Made by a program: the position numbers and the translations under genes
Notes under the pieces: generated by a model
Databases searched by the model: none
What the model saw: only the letters and a program-made list of their open reading frames with translations
What the model was told of the DNA's origin: nothing
Assembly (NCBI GenBank): GCA_030651765.1
Contig: JAUSBY010000005.1
Span: 248,001 to 312,000 of the forward strand
Reading direction: 5' to 3'
Origin: Coriobacteriia bacterium
GTDB lineage: Bacteria > Actinomycetota > Coriobacteriia > Anaerosomatales > Anaerosomataceae
Length of the DNA stretch: 64,000 bases
Part shown: one piece after another, positions 38,119 to 48,033 of the stretch
Layout: every line of letters begins with the position of its first letter
Position numbering within the stretch: position 1 is the stretch's first letter

Positions 38119-38693
38119 GGTCGGACCCCCGCGACGTGCAGGTTGTAGACCTCGAGCGTGACGGGGTGGAGCATGCGCCTCGTCTCGATCAGGTGACCCA
38201 GCGATGCCGAGTAGGCACGGGCGAACAGTTCTCCGAGCGTCACATCGCCGACGACACCGCGCAACTCGCTGGCGCGGGCGTATCGGCGCCGGGGCTCTAT
38301 GATGTCCGAGATGTACACGGTCATGGCCAGGGCCGACATCACGGGTGCACCGCAGGTATGTGCGGCGACCGCTTCGAGCACATCGCCGCCGATACCCGGA
38401 TACTCCCGGGCAAGGTCATGCGCGGCCACCGGCCCGTGCAGCAGATACGGCACCGCCCTGTCGACCTCGGTGACGGCCACATCGCTTGCCTCCGCCTGAC
38501 GGAGCAGCTCGCCTACGTCGGTCTCGCGATGCCAGTCGTGCAACACCCCTGCGAGGCGCGCGGCGGCGGGATCGACACCGTACACAGACGCTATCCCGGC
38601 GGCCATCTCGGCGACCCGCTCACAGTGTGCCGCGCCATCTGCCGAGAGCCGTGCGACCACGGCCTCGCGAGCAAGTTCGTAGGTCACAGGCAT
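38115..38693 (-). CDS. yqeK: HD-domain hydrolase YqeK (predicted Ap4A hydrolase)
   Basis: 192 residues. The HD-domain residues are visible as AAHCERVAEMA, LAGVLHDWHRE and LHGPVAAH, followed by AVAAHTCGAPVMSALAMTVYISDIIEPRRRY, the YqeK-specific segment. Firmicute YqeK cleaves diadenosine tetraphosphate symmetrically; the same reaction is inferred. It lies 1 base after nadD and overlaps the LCP-like gene by 4, within the standard operon. Confidence 0.92.
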   Translation of the reverse strand: MPVTYELAREAVVARLSADGAAHCERVAEMAAGIASVYGVDPAAARLAGVLHDWHRETDVGELLRQAEASDVAVTEVDRAVPYLLHGPVAAHDLAREYPGIGGDVLEAVAAHTCGAPVMSALAMTVYISDIIEPRRRYARASELRGVVGDVTLGELFARAYSASLGHLIETRRMLHPVTLEVYNLHVAGVRP

Positions 38694-38694
38694 C

Positions 38695-39306
38695 TCACGA
38701 GCTCCCCCGATACAGGCCGTTCTTGTGCGCGTACGCGGCGACGGCCTCGGGAAGGAGGTACCGCACGGGCTGACGGCCTGCGATCCTGGTACGTATGTCC
38801 GAAGAGGATATCGCGAGCGCCGGAACCTCCATGAGCTCCACCCTCAGGTTCGCCGCGGTCGCCCTGTCGCTGAAATCGGAGATGTCATGCCCCGGGCGCG
38901 TGGCGGCGATGAACGTGCACACATCGGCCAGAGAACCCGAGTCCTTCCACGTGACGATATCGAGCACCGCGTCTGCCCCGGTGATGAAGTACAGCTCCGC
39001 CTCGGGCCCGTGCATGCGCCTGAGCTCGAGCACGGTGTCCACCGTGTAGGTGACGCCCGGGCGGTCGACCTCGATGCGGCTCACGATGAAGTCGGGGTTG
39101 CTCGCAGTGGCGATCACGGTCATCAGGTAGCGGTGCTCCGCCGACGAGACCTCGCGTCCGGACTTACGCGCGGGCCGACCGGTAGGCATGAACACCACTC
39201 GGTCCAGGTTGAACTGGACGAGCGCTTCTTCTGCGGTGACGAGGTGACCGTAGTGGATCGGGTCGAACGTCCCGCCCATTATGCCGAGTCGGAGTCGTTT
39301 CCTCAC
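38695..39306 (-). CDS. nadD: Nicotinate-nucleotide adenylyltransferase
   Basis: 203 residues. The nucleotidyltransferase start is RLGIMGGTFDPIHYGHL (HxGH motif), with FMPTGRPARKSGREVSSAEHRY in the middle and the C-terminal ISSSDIRTRIAGRQPVRYLLPEAV signature. It makes deamido-NAD from nicotinate mononucleotide and ATP. GTG at 39306 overlaps the proA stop by 4 bases. Confidence 0.95.
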   Translation of the reverse strand: MRKRLRLGIMGGTFDPIHYGHLVTAEEALVQFNLDRVVFMPTGRPARKSGREVSSAEHRYLMTVIATASNPDFIVSRIEVDRPGVTYTVDTVLELRRMHGPEAELYFITGADAVLDIVTWKDSGSLADVCTFIAATRPGHDISDFSDRATAANLRVELMEVPALAISSSDIRTRIAGRQPVRYLLPEAVAAYAHKNGLYRGSS

Positions 39307-40556
39307 TCGCGTATCTGACCGCTTCCCATCGCCACGTACTTGGTGGTCGTCAGCGCCGCAAGCCCCATCGGGCCACGTGCGTGAAGCTTCTGAGTCGAGA
39401 TGCCGATCTCCGCGCCGAGGCCGAACTCCCCGCCGTCGGTGAAACGCGTCGACGCATTGACGTAGACGGCGGCCGCGTCCACCTCGTTCAGGAACCTCAC
39501 CGCAGCCGAGTACTCCTCGGTGACGATCGCCTCACTGTGCTTGGTACCGTACGTGTTGATGTGCGCGATGGCCTCGTCCAGGCCCGCGACGACCTTGCAC
39601 GCGATCTGGAGGTCGAGGTACTCGGTGGCCCAGTCCTCCTCCGTGGCTGGCACGACCCGCATGATCGCGCCGAGCGCGCGCGTCTTGTCATCGGCGTGTA
39701 CGGTCACACCGGCTTGCTCGAGCGCCCTCAGGATCGGCGGAAGCACGACCTCGTAGATCGACTCGTCGATCAGCAGCGTCTCGGCGGCGTTACACACACC
39801 AGGACGCTGACACTTGGCGTTGACGACTATCCGCTCGGCCATGCGCGGGTCGGCGGACTCGTGGACGTAGATGTGGCAGTTGCCGGTCCCGGTCTCGATG
39901 ACCGGTACGGTGGCGTTCTCGACGACGCTCTTGATGAGCCCGGCGCCACCACGCGGGATGAGCACGTCGATGACACCGTGAAGTCTCATCAACTCCTCGG
40001 CAGCCTCGCGATCGATGGACGAGACAGTCGCGATACAGCCCTCGGGCAGCCCCGCGCCGACAGCCGCCGCCGCGAGCACCTTGGTGATAGCGAGATTGGA
40101 CTCGACTGCGAGTGACCCGCCACGCAGTACCACCGCGTTGCCGGTCTTGATGCACAGCCCCGCCGCGTCAGCGGTCACGTTCGGCCGGGCCTCGTAGATG
40201 ATCGCCACAACGCCTATCGGCACGCGCACCTGCTGGAGCCAGATGCCGTTGCCGAGCCTGCCCCCACTGACGACCTCGCCGATCGGGTCGGGCAGCACCG
40301 AAAGACTCTTGAGAGCCTCGGATATCGCCTTGATGCGCATCGGGTTGAGCTCGAGCCGGTCGAGCAGCGAGGCTCCGGTGTTCTTGGCCCGGGCAGCCTC
40401 CATATCCCGGGCATTGGCCTCGAGGATCTCGTCCTGCCTGGAGACGAGGGCGTGCGCCATGGCAAGCAGCGCGCGGTTGCGCTGGTCTGTGGACGTGTTG
40501 GCTAATGCCACGGCCGCCTTCTGCGCCCGTCCGGCCAGTTCGCGGACCTCCGACAT
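39303..40556 (-). CDS. proA: Gamma-glutamyl phosphate reductase
   Basis: 417 residues of the aldehyde-dehydrogenase superfamily. The catalytic cysteine sits in VNAKCQRPGVCNAAETLLID. The cofactor region includes VPIGVVAIIYEARPNVTADAAGLCIKTGNAVVLRGG, and the end has ASTRFTDGGEFGLGAEIGISTQKLHARGPMGL. It is the second step of proline synthesis from glutamate, encoded 31 bases after proB. Confidence 0.96.
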   Translation of the reverse strand: MSEVRELAGRAQKAAVALANTSTDQRNRALLAMAHALVSRQDEILEANARDMEAARAKNTGASLLDRLELNPMRIKAISEALKSLSVLPDPIGEVVSGGRLGNGIWLQQVRVPIGVVAIIYEARPNVTADAAGLCIKTGNAVVLRGGSLAVESNLAITKVLAAAAVGAGLPEGCIATVSSIDREAAEELMRLHGVIDVLIPRGGAGLIKSVVENATVPVIETGTGNCHIYVHESADPRMAERIVVNAKCQRPGVCNAAETLLIDESIYEVVLPPILRALEQAGVTVHADDKTRALGAIMRVVPATEEDWATEYLDLQIACKVVAGLDEAIAHINTYGTKHSEAIVTEEYSAAVRFLNEVDAAAVYVNASTRFTDGGEFGLGAEIGISTQKLHARGPMGLAALTTTKYVAMGSGQIRE

Positions 40557-40587
40557 CAGATGAGTCCCTTCGCTCGGCTGCGCTTGC

Positions 40588-41691
40588 TTAGAAGATCACG
40601 AGATGGTCGCGGTGGACGACCTCAGAACCGTCCCATCCGGGGAGCACGCCACCGATATCTGCCGAGCGAAGACCCCGCACCTTCTTGAGGTCTTCGGCCG
40701 ACATCCCGGCGAGTCCCCTGCCCAGTTCCCGGCCCCCGGCGTCAGTGAGCGAGATCGGATCACCTATGACAAAGCTCCCGGTCACGTCAACGACACCGGC
40801 CGGGAGCAAGCTCTTGCCCCGCAAGCATAGGGCCTCTTTCGCGCCATCGTCAATCGCGACAGAACCGCGTGGGTGGCCGGCGTAGGCGAGCCACAGCTTG
40901 CGGCCCTTGACCGCCGCCGCACCTCCGGCGAACAGCGTTCCCACCGGTCTACCGGCTGCGGCATCCACCACGACGTCCGTCCTGCGACCATCGGCGACCA
41001 CGAGTGGGATCCCCGCGCGCATGAGCGCCCGGGCGGCCTCGAGCTTGGTCGCCATGCCCCCGCTACCGGCAGCCGAACCGGGGCCTCCCGCCGAAGCGAG
41101 GTGCTCGTCGGTGACTGCCTCGACCCGCTCGACGAGCTGCGCTTCGGCATCACACCGCGGATCTGCCGAGTAGAGTCCGTCGATATCGGTCAGGATCACC
41201 ACGAGGTCCGCGTGGACCATCATGCCGACGAGCGCCGCGAGATTGTCATTGTCGCCGAACCTGATCTCCTCGACCGCCGTCGTGTCGTTCTCATTCACGA
41301 TGGGAACGATGCCGAGATCGAGCAGCCGCTCGAGCGTGTGACAGGCGTTCACGTACTGCTGGCGATGGGAGACATCGTGACGTGTGACAAGCACCTGCCC
41401 CACCATGACGCCGCGGGCGTTGAGTAGCTGCCGGTAGGCGTCGACGAGCCTCACCTGGCCCACCGCCGCGGTCGCCTGCAGTGTCGGGATGTCGGTGGGT
41501 CTGGTCTTCAGGCCCAGTGCCTCTATCCCGGCCGCGATCGCCCCGCTCGTCACGACGACCGTCCTGTCCCCGGCCTCTCTGAGCACCGCGACCTGATCGG
41601 CGAGCTCGGACAGATACTCGTGGTCGATCCGACCATCACACCCGGTGACGGTCGAACTCCCCACTTTGACCACTATCGTGCGCTTTGCCAC
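40588..41691 (-). CDS. proB: Glutamate 5-kinase with C-terminal PUA domain
   Basis: 367 residues. The amino-acid kinase domain runs from RTIVVKVGSSTVTG through VTSGAIAAGIEAL, PIVNENDTTAVEEIRFGDNDNLAALVG and GSGGMATKLEAARALM. A PUA domain fills the last 85 or so residues (KGRKLWLAYAGHPRGSVAIDDGA, RGKSLLPAGVVDVTGSF). It makes gamma-glutamyl phosphate, with feedback inhibition by proline known for this family. GTG at 41691 starts 1 base beyond the obg stop. Confidence 0.96.
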   Translation of the reverse strand: MAKRTIVVKVGSSTVTGCDGRIDHEYLSELADQVAVLREAGDRTVVVTSGAIAAGIEALGLKTRPTDIPTLQATAAVGQVRLVDAYRQLLNARGVMVGQVLVTRHDVSHRQQYVNACHTLERLLDLGIVPIVNENDTTAVEEIRFGDNDNLAALVGMMVHADLVVILTDIDGLYSADPRCDAEAQLVERVEAVTDEHLASAGGPGSAAGSGGMATKLEAARALMRAGIPLVVADGRRTDVVVDAAAGRPVGTLFAGGAAAVKGRKLWLAYAGHPRGSVAIDDGAKEALCLRGKSLLPAGVVDVTGSFVIGDPISLTDAGGRELGRGLAGMSAEDLKKVRGLRSADIGGVLPGWDGSEVVHRDHLVIF

Positions 41692-41692
41692 G

Positions 41693-43039
<1,347 letters not shown>

Positions 43040-43058
43040 TCATCGCCGCATGCACAAA

Positions 43059-43083
43059 GGCCCCCCGCAGGTCGCGGGAGGCC
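43059..43083 (-). terminator. Terminator after rpmA
   Basis: Minus-strand stem GGCCTCCCGC / GCGGGGGGCC (one mismatch) with a GACCT loop, followed by TTTG. It starts 27 bases after the rpmA stop. Confidence 0.7.
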
Positions 43084-43110
43084 CTCACGGTTGCGTATGT
43101 GCGTACAGGC

Positions 43111-43362
43111 TCAGACCTGCGGCAGCACGTGCACCCGCCGGTCCTTGCCGTGCGTGAAGTCCACAACGCCGTCGATCTTGGCGAACAGCGTATCGTCCCG
43201 GCCGAGACCGACGTTCTGGCCCGGCTTCAGCCGCGTCCCGCGCTGACGCACCAGGATCGAGCCGGCGGTCACGGTCTGACCCGCGAACCGCTTGACGCCG
43301 AGCCGCTTCGACTGGGAGTCACGACCGTTCCTGGTCGACCCCATACCCTTTTTGTGAGCCAT
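43111..43362 (-). CDS. rpmA: Large ribosomal subunit protein bL27
   Basis: 83 residues, [29 protein letters not shown] followed by [18 protein letters not shown]. This is a standard bL27 that reaches the peptidyl-transferase centre. There is no cleavable N-terminal extension of the Firmicute type: the protein begins directly with the mature AHKKG end. Located 50 bases after rplU. Confidence 0.97.
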   Translation of the reverse strand: MAHKKGMGSTRNGRDSQSKRLGVKRFAGQTVTAGSILVRQRGTRLKPGQNVGLGRDDTLFAKIDGVVDFTHGKDRRVHVLPQV

Positions 43363-43412
43363 CCTCGATCACCTTCTCGTCGTCCGTGAGTTGCGCTCGT
43401 GCGCTAGACTTC

Positions 43413-43934
43413 CTACTTCTTGGCGTGGACTCCGCAGTACTCCGAGCCGTCCTTCGCCTTGTTGGTGCACGGCGAACCATCCGCCTTCACCGCGGCACAC
43501 AGCCGGGCTTCGTCGGTGGCAGCCTCGACAGGTGCGGGCTTCTCGGCCTTGGGTGCGGGCTTCTTAGCCTTGGGTGCGGGCTTCTCGGCCTTGGGTGCGG
43601 GCTTCTTAGCCTTGGCCGGCTCGCCGTCGAGTGAGATGTCGGTCACGCGAAGGCTCGTGAGCGTCTGGCGATGACCCTTGGTGCGCTTGTAGCCCTTGCG
43701 CTTCTTGAACTTGAAGACGATCTGCTTCTCGCCCTTGAAGTGCTCGAGTACCAGGGCCGTCACGCTCGCGCCGGCAAGTTCGGCGGCCGTGGCGTAGATC
43801 GTGTCACCGTCGGCGACGAAGATGACGGGCAGCGATACGGTGTCGCCGACCTCGGCAGAAAGACGCTCGACGGCGACGATCGTGCCCTGCTCGACCTTCG
43901 CCTGCTTACCGCCGCTGTTTATGACTGCATACAT
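43413..43934 (-). CDS. rplU: Ribosomal protein bL21 fused to a KAxKPAP repeat linker and C-terminal zinc finger
   Basis: 173 residues, about 70 longer than normal bL21. Residues 1-103 are a complete L21 (YAVINSGGKQAKVEQG, KRKGYKRTKGHRQTLTSLRV). Residues 108-135 are four perfect heptads alternating KAKKPAP and KAEKPAP. The end has C146, C156, C167 and H170, a C-x9-C-x10-C-x2-H finger (LCAAVKADGSPCTNKAKDGS, then EYCGVH), which resembles small zinc-binding tails seen on other bacterial proteins. The L21 part binds 23S rRNA; the tail would project from the ribosome or bind nucleic acid. Start ATG at 43934. Confidence 0.93.
   Translation of the reverse strand: MYAVINSGGKQAKVEQGTIVAVERLSAEVGDTVSLPVIFVADGDTIYATAAELAGASVTALVLEHFKGEKQIVFKFKKRKGYKRTKGHRQTLTSLRVTDISLDGEPAKAKKPAPKAEKPAPKAKKPAPKAEKPAPVEAATDEARLCAAVKADGSPCTNKAKDGSEYCGVHAKK
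43530..43613 (-). repeat. Four 21-bp tandem repeats in rplU (two 42-bp units)
   Basis: Encodes KAKKPAP-KAEKPAP twice. The alternation at codon three of each heptad repeats exactly, which indicates duplication of a 42-bp unit. Such repeats may vary in copy number between strains. Confidence 0.9.
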
Positions 43935-43975
43935 GGATTGTTGCTCCAGTCAGGTGGGAGTACACGCGAGGAGAA

Positions 43976-44005
43976 AGACTAGCAGAGCCGCACGCCGAGC
44001 GTCAA
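43976..44005 (-). promoter_or_regulatory. Promoter of rplU-rpmA
   Basis: Minus strand: -35 TTGACG (44000-44005), 18-base spacer ending TGC, extended -10 TAGTCT (43976-43981). It leaves a leader of about 35 bases. Confidence 0.65.
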
Positions 44006-44022
44006 CGCCCACGCGACACCGG

Positions 44023-45510
44023 TCACTCGATATCAAGGCCGAGAGCGCCGACCTTTCCCTCGATGAGCACGCGCACCTCGGTGGGCGCGACGTCCGGGTC
44101 CGGCATCACGCTCACCTGTTTGCCGGTCTCGGCACGCAGGAGCGCGACGGTGTTATGACCCGGCGCGTTCACCAGCGCGTACGTCGTGGGGTTCAATCCT
44201 ACGAGGTATGCAGGAGAGCGGCCGGTGACGAGGATCTCCCGCAGCCGACGCTCGACCGTTATGCGGCGCGTCGCCTCGGACAGCACGCGGCCCTCACCGT
44301 TGCACGTCGTGCACGGCTCGGTCAGCACACCGTAGAGGCCATCCGTCACGTTCTTGCGCGTCATCTCCACCAGGCCGAGGCGGGACATCTCGGACACGCG
44401 TGTCTTCGTACGGTCTCGTTCGAGTGCGCTGGAGAGCCGCGCGGTGACCAGACTCCGGTTCGCCGGACTCTCCATGTCGATGAAGTCGATCACGATGATG
44501 CCACCGATGTCGCGCAACCGAAGCTGGCGCACCACCTCGGTGGCCGCTTCCAGGTTGGTGCGCACGACGGTGTCTTCCAGGTTCTTGCGACCCACGTAGC
44601 TGCCGGTGTTGACGTCGATAGCCGTGAGCGCCTCCGTGCGGTCGATGGTGATGTGCCCGCCCGATGGGAGGGGCACGACACGCAGCACCGCCGCGTCGAT
44701 GTCGTCCTGGAGTCCGTACGACTCGAACAGCGCCCGGCGCTCCTTGTGGAGCTGCACGCGTTTGCTGAGCCTGGGCGCCGTCTTCCTGAGAAACGACGTG
44801 ACCTTCTCGTAGACGCGCTTATCGTCGATCACGAGGCGCCGGAAGTCCTCACCGAATGCGTCGCGCACGAGCCGCAGAGCCACGTCCATCTCGGTGTAGA
44901 CCACCTCAGGCGCAAGCCCCTCCCTACCTTGATGCTGCACGCGACGCCACAGACGCAGAAGGAACTCCAGGTCGCCTTCGAGCTCCTTATCCGTGGCGCC
45001 AACCGCCGCGGTCCTGATGATCACACCGATGCCCTCGGGGACGAGCGGCTCGATGATCGAAGTGAGCCGGTCGCGCTCCTCATCGGGGATCTTGCGCGAC
45101 ACACCCACGAACGGCGAGAAGGGCATGAGCACGAGGAACCTGCCGGGCAGCGTGATCTCCGTGGTCACCCGGGCGCCTTTGGTGCCCATCGGGTCCTTGA
45201 GCACCTGAACCATGAGTTGCTGCCCCTGCCTGAGGAGCGACTGGATGTCCCGGCGCGGCGCGCCCGCGACGCCTTCCGGGGAGACGACCTCGTCCACGTA
45301 CAGGAAGGCGTTCTTCTCGAGTCCGATGTCGATGAACGCCGCCTGCATACCCGGAAGCACGTCCCGCACCTTACCCAAGTAGACGTTGCCGACGACGCTT
45401 CTCTTCGGCCGCTCGACGTACAGCTCTACGAGACGCCGGTCTTCCAGAATGGCGACCCTCGTCTCGTGCGTATCGTGCGAGATCAACATCTCGCGTGTCG
45501 TGTCTGTCAC
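44023..45510 (-). CDS. rng: Ribonuclease E/G family endoribonuclease
   Basis: 495 residues, RNase G length. An S1 RNA-binding domain is embedded near residues 38-115 (GNVYLGKVRDVLPGMQAAFIDIG). The catalytic DNase-I-like region contains TAIDVNTGSYVGR and GGIIVIDFIDM with the metal aspartates, and the zinc-link is CTTCNGEGR. It processes rRNA and starts mRNA decay. GTG start at 45510. It lies upstream of rplU-rpmA, the conserved order, but rplU has its own promoter. Confidence 0.95.
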   Translation of the reverse strand: MTDTTREMLISHDTHETRVAILEDRRLVELYVERPKRSVVGNVYLGKVRDVLPGMQAAFIDIGLEKNAFLYVDEVVSPEGVAGAPRRDIQSLLRQGQQLMVQVLKDPMGTKGARVTTEITLPGRFLVLMPFSPFVGVSRKIPDEERDRLTSIIEPLVPEGIGVIIRTAAVGATDKELEGDLEFLLRLWRRVQHQGREGLAPEVVYTEMDVALRLVRDAFGEDFRRLVIDDKRVYEKVTSFLRKTAPRLSKRVQLHKERRALFESYGLQDDIDAAVLRVVPLPSGGHITIDRTEALTAIDVNTGSYVGRKNLEDTVVRTNLEAATEVVRQLRLRDIGGIIVIDFIDMESPANRSLVTARLSSALERDRTKTRVSEMSRLGLVEMTRKNVTDGLYGVLTEPCTTCNGEGRVLSEATRRITVERRLREILVTGRSPAYLVGLNPTTYALVNAPGHNTVALLRAETGKQVSVMPDPDVAPTEVRVLIEGKVGALGLDIE

Positions 45511-45521
45511 TGCCCGCCCCG

Positions 45522-46202
45522 CTACAGGGGTCGGCGCCAGACTCCCTTGTCCTCGATGAAGAGGTCCGTCCGGGTCACGATCGTCCGGGCATGAGCGCCG
45601 AGTGCTGCGTCAATAAGCGCCTCGGGCCGGATGGAGCCCCGTTCTCCCATGCGCACCCAGATGCGGGCGACGGGCTGTCCATCCTGTGTCGTCACGTCGG
45701 GCTCCTTCGGGAGCGCCTCGGTGAGATCGAAAACCTTGTGTTTGCCCTTATGGTCGATACCAAGCGTGCCGGTCTCCACGATTCGAGCGAGCGCTCGCCC
45801 GATCTCCTCGTGCGGGATCCCCCCTTCCACAGTCACGTCGTAGGCCGCGATGGTCAACGCGGCACCTAGCGACCTCTCTTTGACGGGCACATACCCGCAC
45901 AGGTGCGGTGCAATCTCCACCGCGCTCACACCCTCCAGGGAGCGGCACGCCTCATCCGGCGGTACGAAGCTTGCGAGCATCAAGTCGTAGTACTCCCGCT
46001 CACCCGCTGTCCCGACAGGCAGCGCCGGGCCGAACGCCATCTTCATCCGCGGCGTGAATCCCTGGCTGACAGCATACGGCAATCCTGCCCGTCGCGCAGC
46101 GCGCTCACACGCACGCATCGTCTCGAGGTGCGACAGATGCCTCAGGCGACCGGCCTTGCGGAAGCACACCCGGAGACGGAATCCCTCAGCCACAGCGCTC
46201 AC
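45522..46202 (-). CDS. Radical-SAM-associated DUF2344 (TIGR03936-type) protein
   Basis: 226 residues. The family start is LRVCFRKAGRLRHLSHLETMRACERAARRAGLPYAVSQGF, followed by PRMKMAFGPALPVGTAGEREYYDL. It regularly accompanies, or is fused to, the radical SAM protein encoded immediately upstream; here they are separate genes overlapping by 17 bases. The exact reaction is not known. Its position between the radical SAM gene and rng is conserved, which suggests a role in RNA or ribosome modification. Confidence 0.88.
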   Translation of the reverse strand: MSAVAEGFRLRVCFRKAGRLRHLSHLETMRACERAARRAGLPYAVSQGFTPRMKMAFGPALPVGTAGEREYYDLMLASFVPPDEACRSLEGVSAVEIAPHLCGYVPVKERSLGAALTIAAYDVTVEGGIPHEEIGRALARIVETGTLGIDHKGKHKVFDLTEALPKEPDVTTQDGQPVARIWVRMGERGSIRPEALIDAALGAHARTIVTRTDLFIEDKGVWRRPL

Positions 46203-48033
46203 CTGCCAGAACGATATCCGTCCCGAGCGCCCCGCAGACGCCGCAGCCCGTACACTCGCCGAAGGTGCAGTCGTCGGTGGTCACGCCCGCCAGCGCCCGC
46301 TCACGCTCATCGAGCAGGAACCGCTCCGAAAGGCCGCTGTCGATGTGCGCCCATGGCAGGGGCGCGTCGAGCGGGCGCGGGGTCGTGGCGAGGGCGGCGG
46401 CATCGAGGCCGACCTCCTCGAACGCCCGGAGCCACCGCGCGAACGAGTACCGCTCGGTCCATGCGTCAAACGACGCCCCCGAGCGCCACGCCGCCTCGAT
46501 CGCATCGGCCACCGAACGGTCGCCCGCCGCAAGCACGGCCTCGAGCGCCGAGACCTCGGCGTCGTGCCACGACAGCTCCACGCCTTTGCGTGGCATCACT
46601 CCGCGGAGAAGCGACTGACGACGCCTCACCTCCGGCAGCGGGATCTGCCCCTCCCACTGGAACGGCGTGTGCGCTTTCGGAACGAACGTCGATACCGAGA
46701 CCGCGACGCGCAGACCGCCCCTCTCGGCAGGCGGTGTAGCTGCGCGGGCCTCTGCCAGTACCCGGTCGACCAGCGCACCTATTGCGATCACGTCGTCGTC
46801 AGTCTCTGTGGGCAGGCCGATCATGAAGTACAGCTTCACCCGACGCCAGCCGGCTGCAAACGCGGACCGCACCGTGGTGATGAGCTCCTCCTCGGCGACG
46901 TTCTTGTTGATGACGTCACGCAGACGCTGCGAACCGGCCTCGGGGGCGAAGGTCAGGCCCGTCTTGTGACCACCGCCGAGGAGCCGGGCAAGCGTCAGCG
47001 TGAACGAGTCGACACGCAGCGACGGTACCGACACCGAGACGGCCGTGCCCTCGAGGCGTCGCGACAGTCTCCTGAGGATGTCGGCGAGCGCCGAGTGGTC
47101 CGCGGTGGACAACGATGTGAGCGACAGTTCCTCGTAGCCGGTGCACCGAAGCGACGCCACCGCGTCCCGGACGATCGAGTCGGCCGAACGCTCGCGCACC
47201 GGCCGGTAGACCATGCCGGCCTGGCAGAACCGGCACCCTCTCGAGCAGCCCCTGAGCACCTCGATGGTGGACCTGTCGTGTACGACATCTGCGTACGGGA
47301 CCACAGGACACCGCGGACTCTCATACGCGTCGAGGTCCGTCACCACTCGGCGCCTGACCCGCGCTGGAGCATCGCCGAGCGGTACAAGCGCCCCATCGGG
47401 GCCCGCTTCGTACAGCGACGGCACGTAGACGCCGCCGATGGCGCAGAGATCACGCAGGGTCTCGGCGCGGGTCGCACCGCGCTCGCGCGCAGCCCGGTGG
47501 GCGCTCACGATCTCGAGCACCGCATCCTCTCCGTCGCCGACGAGGATCGCGTCGAAGAACGGGGCCATCGGCTCGGGGTTGTGGGAACACGGTCCGCCAC
47601 CGATGACGAAGGCATCGGCGTCGCCCCGCTCAGCCGCCCGGAGTGGGATCCCGGCGAGGTCGAGCGCCTCGAGGATGTTGCTGTACGTGAGCTCGTAGGG
47701 CAGCGTGATGCCGAGAAGATCACACTCGGCCACCGGGGTACACGACTCAAGGGTGAACAACGGCACTCCCTGGGCGCGCATCGCCGAGATCATGTCGAGC
47801 CACGGCAGGAAGACGCGCTCTACACCCACACCATCCAGAGCACCCAGGCGCGCGGCAAGCACCTGGAGAGCCTGGTTGGCCATGCCCACCTCGTACGTGT
47901 CCGGATACATCAGAGCGACCCGGTACGCCTCATGAGCGCCGGAGCGGGCACCCCACTCACGATCTATGTAGCGCGACGGTCGCTCGACACCTGCGAGCAG
48001 CGGTTCGACAAGCCCCCAGAGGTCACCCGTCAC
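46186..48033 (-). CDS. B12-binding-like radical SAM protein (TIGR03960 family)
   Basis: About 615 residues from GTG at 48033; the longer frame to 48210 overlaps the upstream gene and lacks homology. An N-terminal cobalamin-binding-like Rossmann domain (VALMYPDTYEVGMANQALQVL, FVIGGGPCSHNPEPMAPFFDAILVGDGEDAV) precedes a radical SAM core with the cluster motif CSRGCRFCQAG and YFMIGLPTETDDDV. A C-terminal cysteine group (CTFGECTGCGVC) could hold another cluster. Substrate unknown. It pairs with the DUF2344 protein. Confidence 0.9.
   Translation of the reverse strand: MTGDLWGLVEPLLAGVERPSRYIDREWGARSGAHEAYRVALMYPDTYEVGMANQALQVLAARLGALDGVGVERVFLPWLDMISAMRAQGVPLFTLESCTPVAECDLLGITLPYELTYSNILEALDLAGIPLRAAERGDADAFVIGGGPCSHNPEPMAPFFDAILVGDGEDAVLEIVSAHRAARERGATRAETLRDLCAIGGVYVPSLYEAGPDGALVPLGDAPARVRRRVVTDLDAYESPRCPVVPYADVVHDRSTIEVLRGCSRGCRFCQAGMVYRPVRERSADSIVRDAVASLRCTGYEELSLTSLSTADHSALADILRRLSRRLEGTAVSVSVPSLRVDSFTLTLARLLGGGHKTGLTFAPEAGSQRLRDVINKNVAEEELITTVRSAFAAGWRRVKLYFMIGLPTETDDDVIAIGALVDRVLAEARAATPPAERGGLRVAVSVSTFVPKAHTPFQWEGQIPLPEVRRRQSLLRGVMPRKGVELSWHDAEVSALEAVLAAGDRSVADAIEAAWRSGASFDAWTERYSFARWLRAFEEVGLDAAALATTPRPLDAPLPWAHIDSGLSERFLLDERERALAGVTTDDCTFGECTGCGVCGALGTDIVLAGERCG

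Noticed and set aside
43530-43613. CRISPR-like or regulatory repeat array
   Set aside because: The repeats are in frame within rplU, have no spacers and encode a clean heptad linker.
43801-45594. Plus-strand frame of 597 codons
   Set aside because: Antisense to RNase G; no supporting signals.
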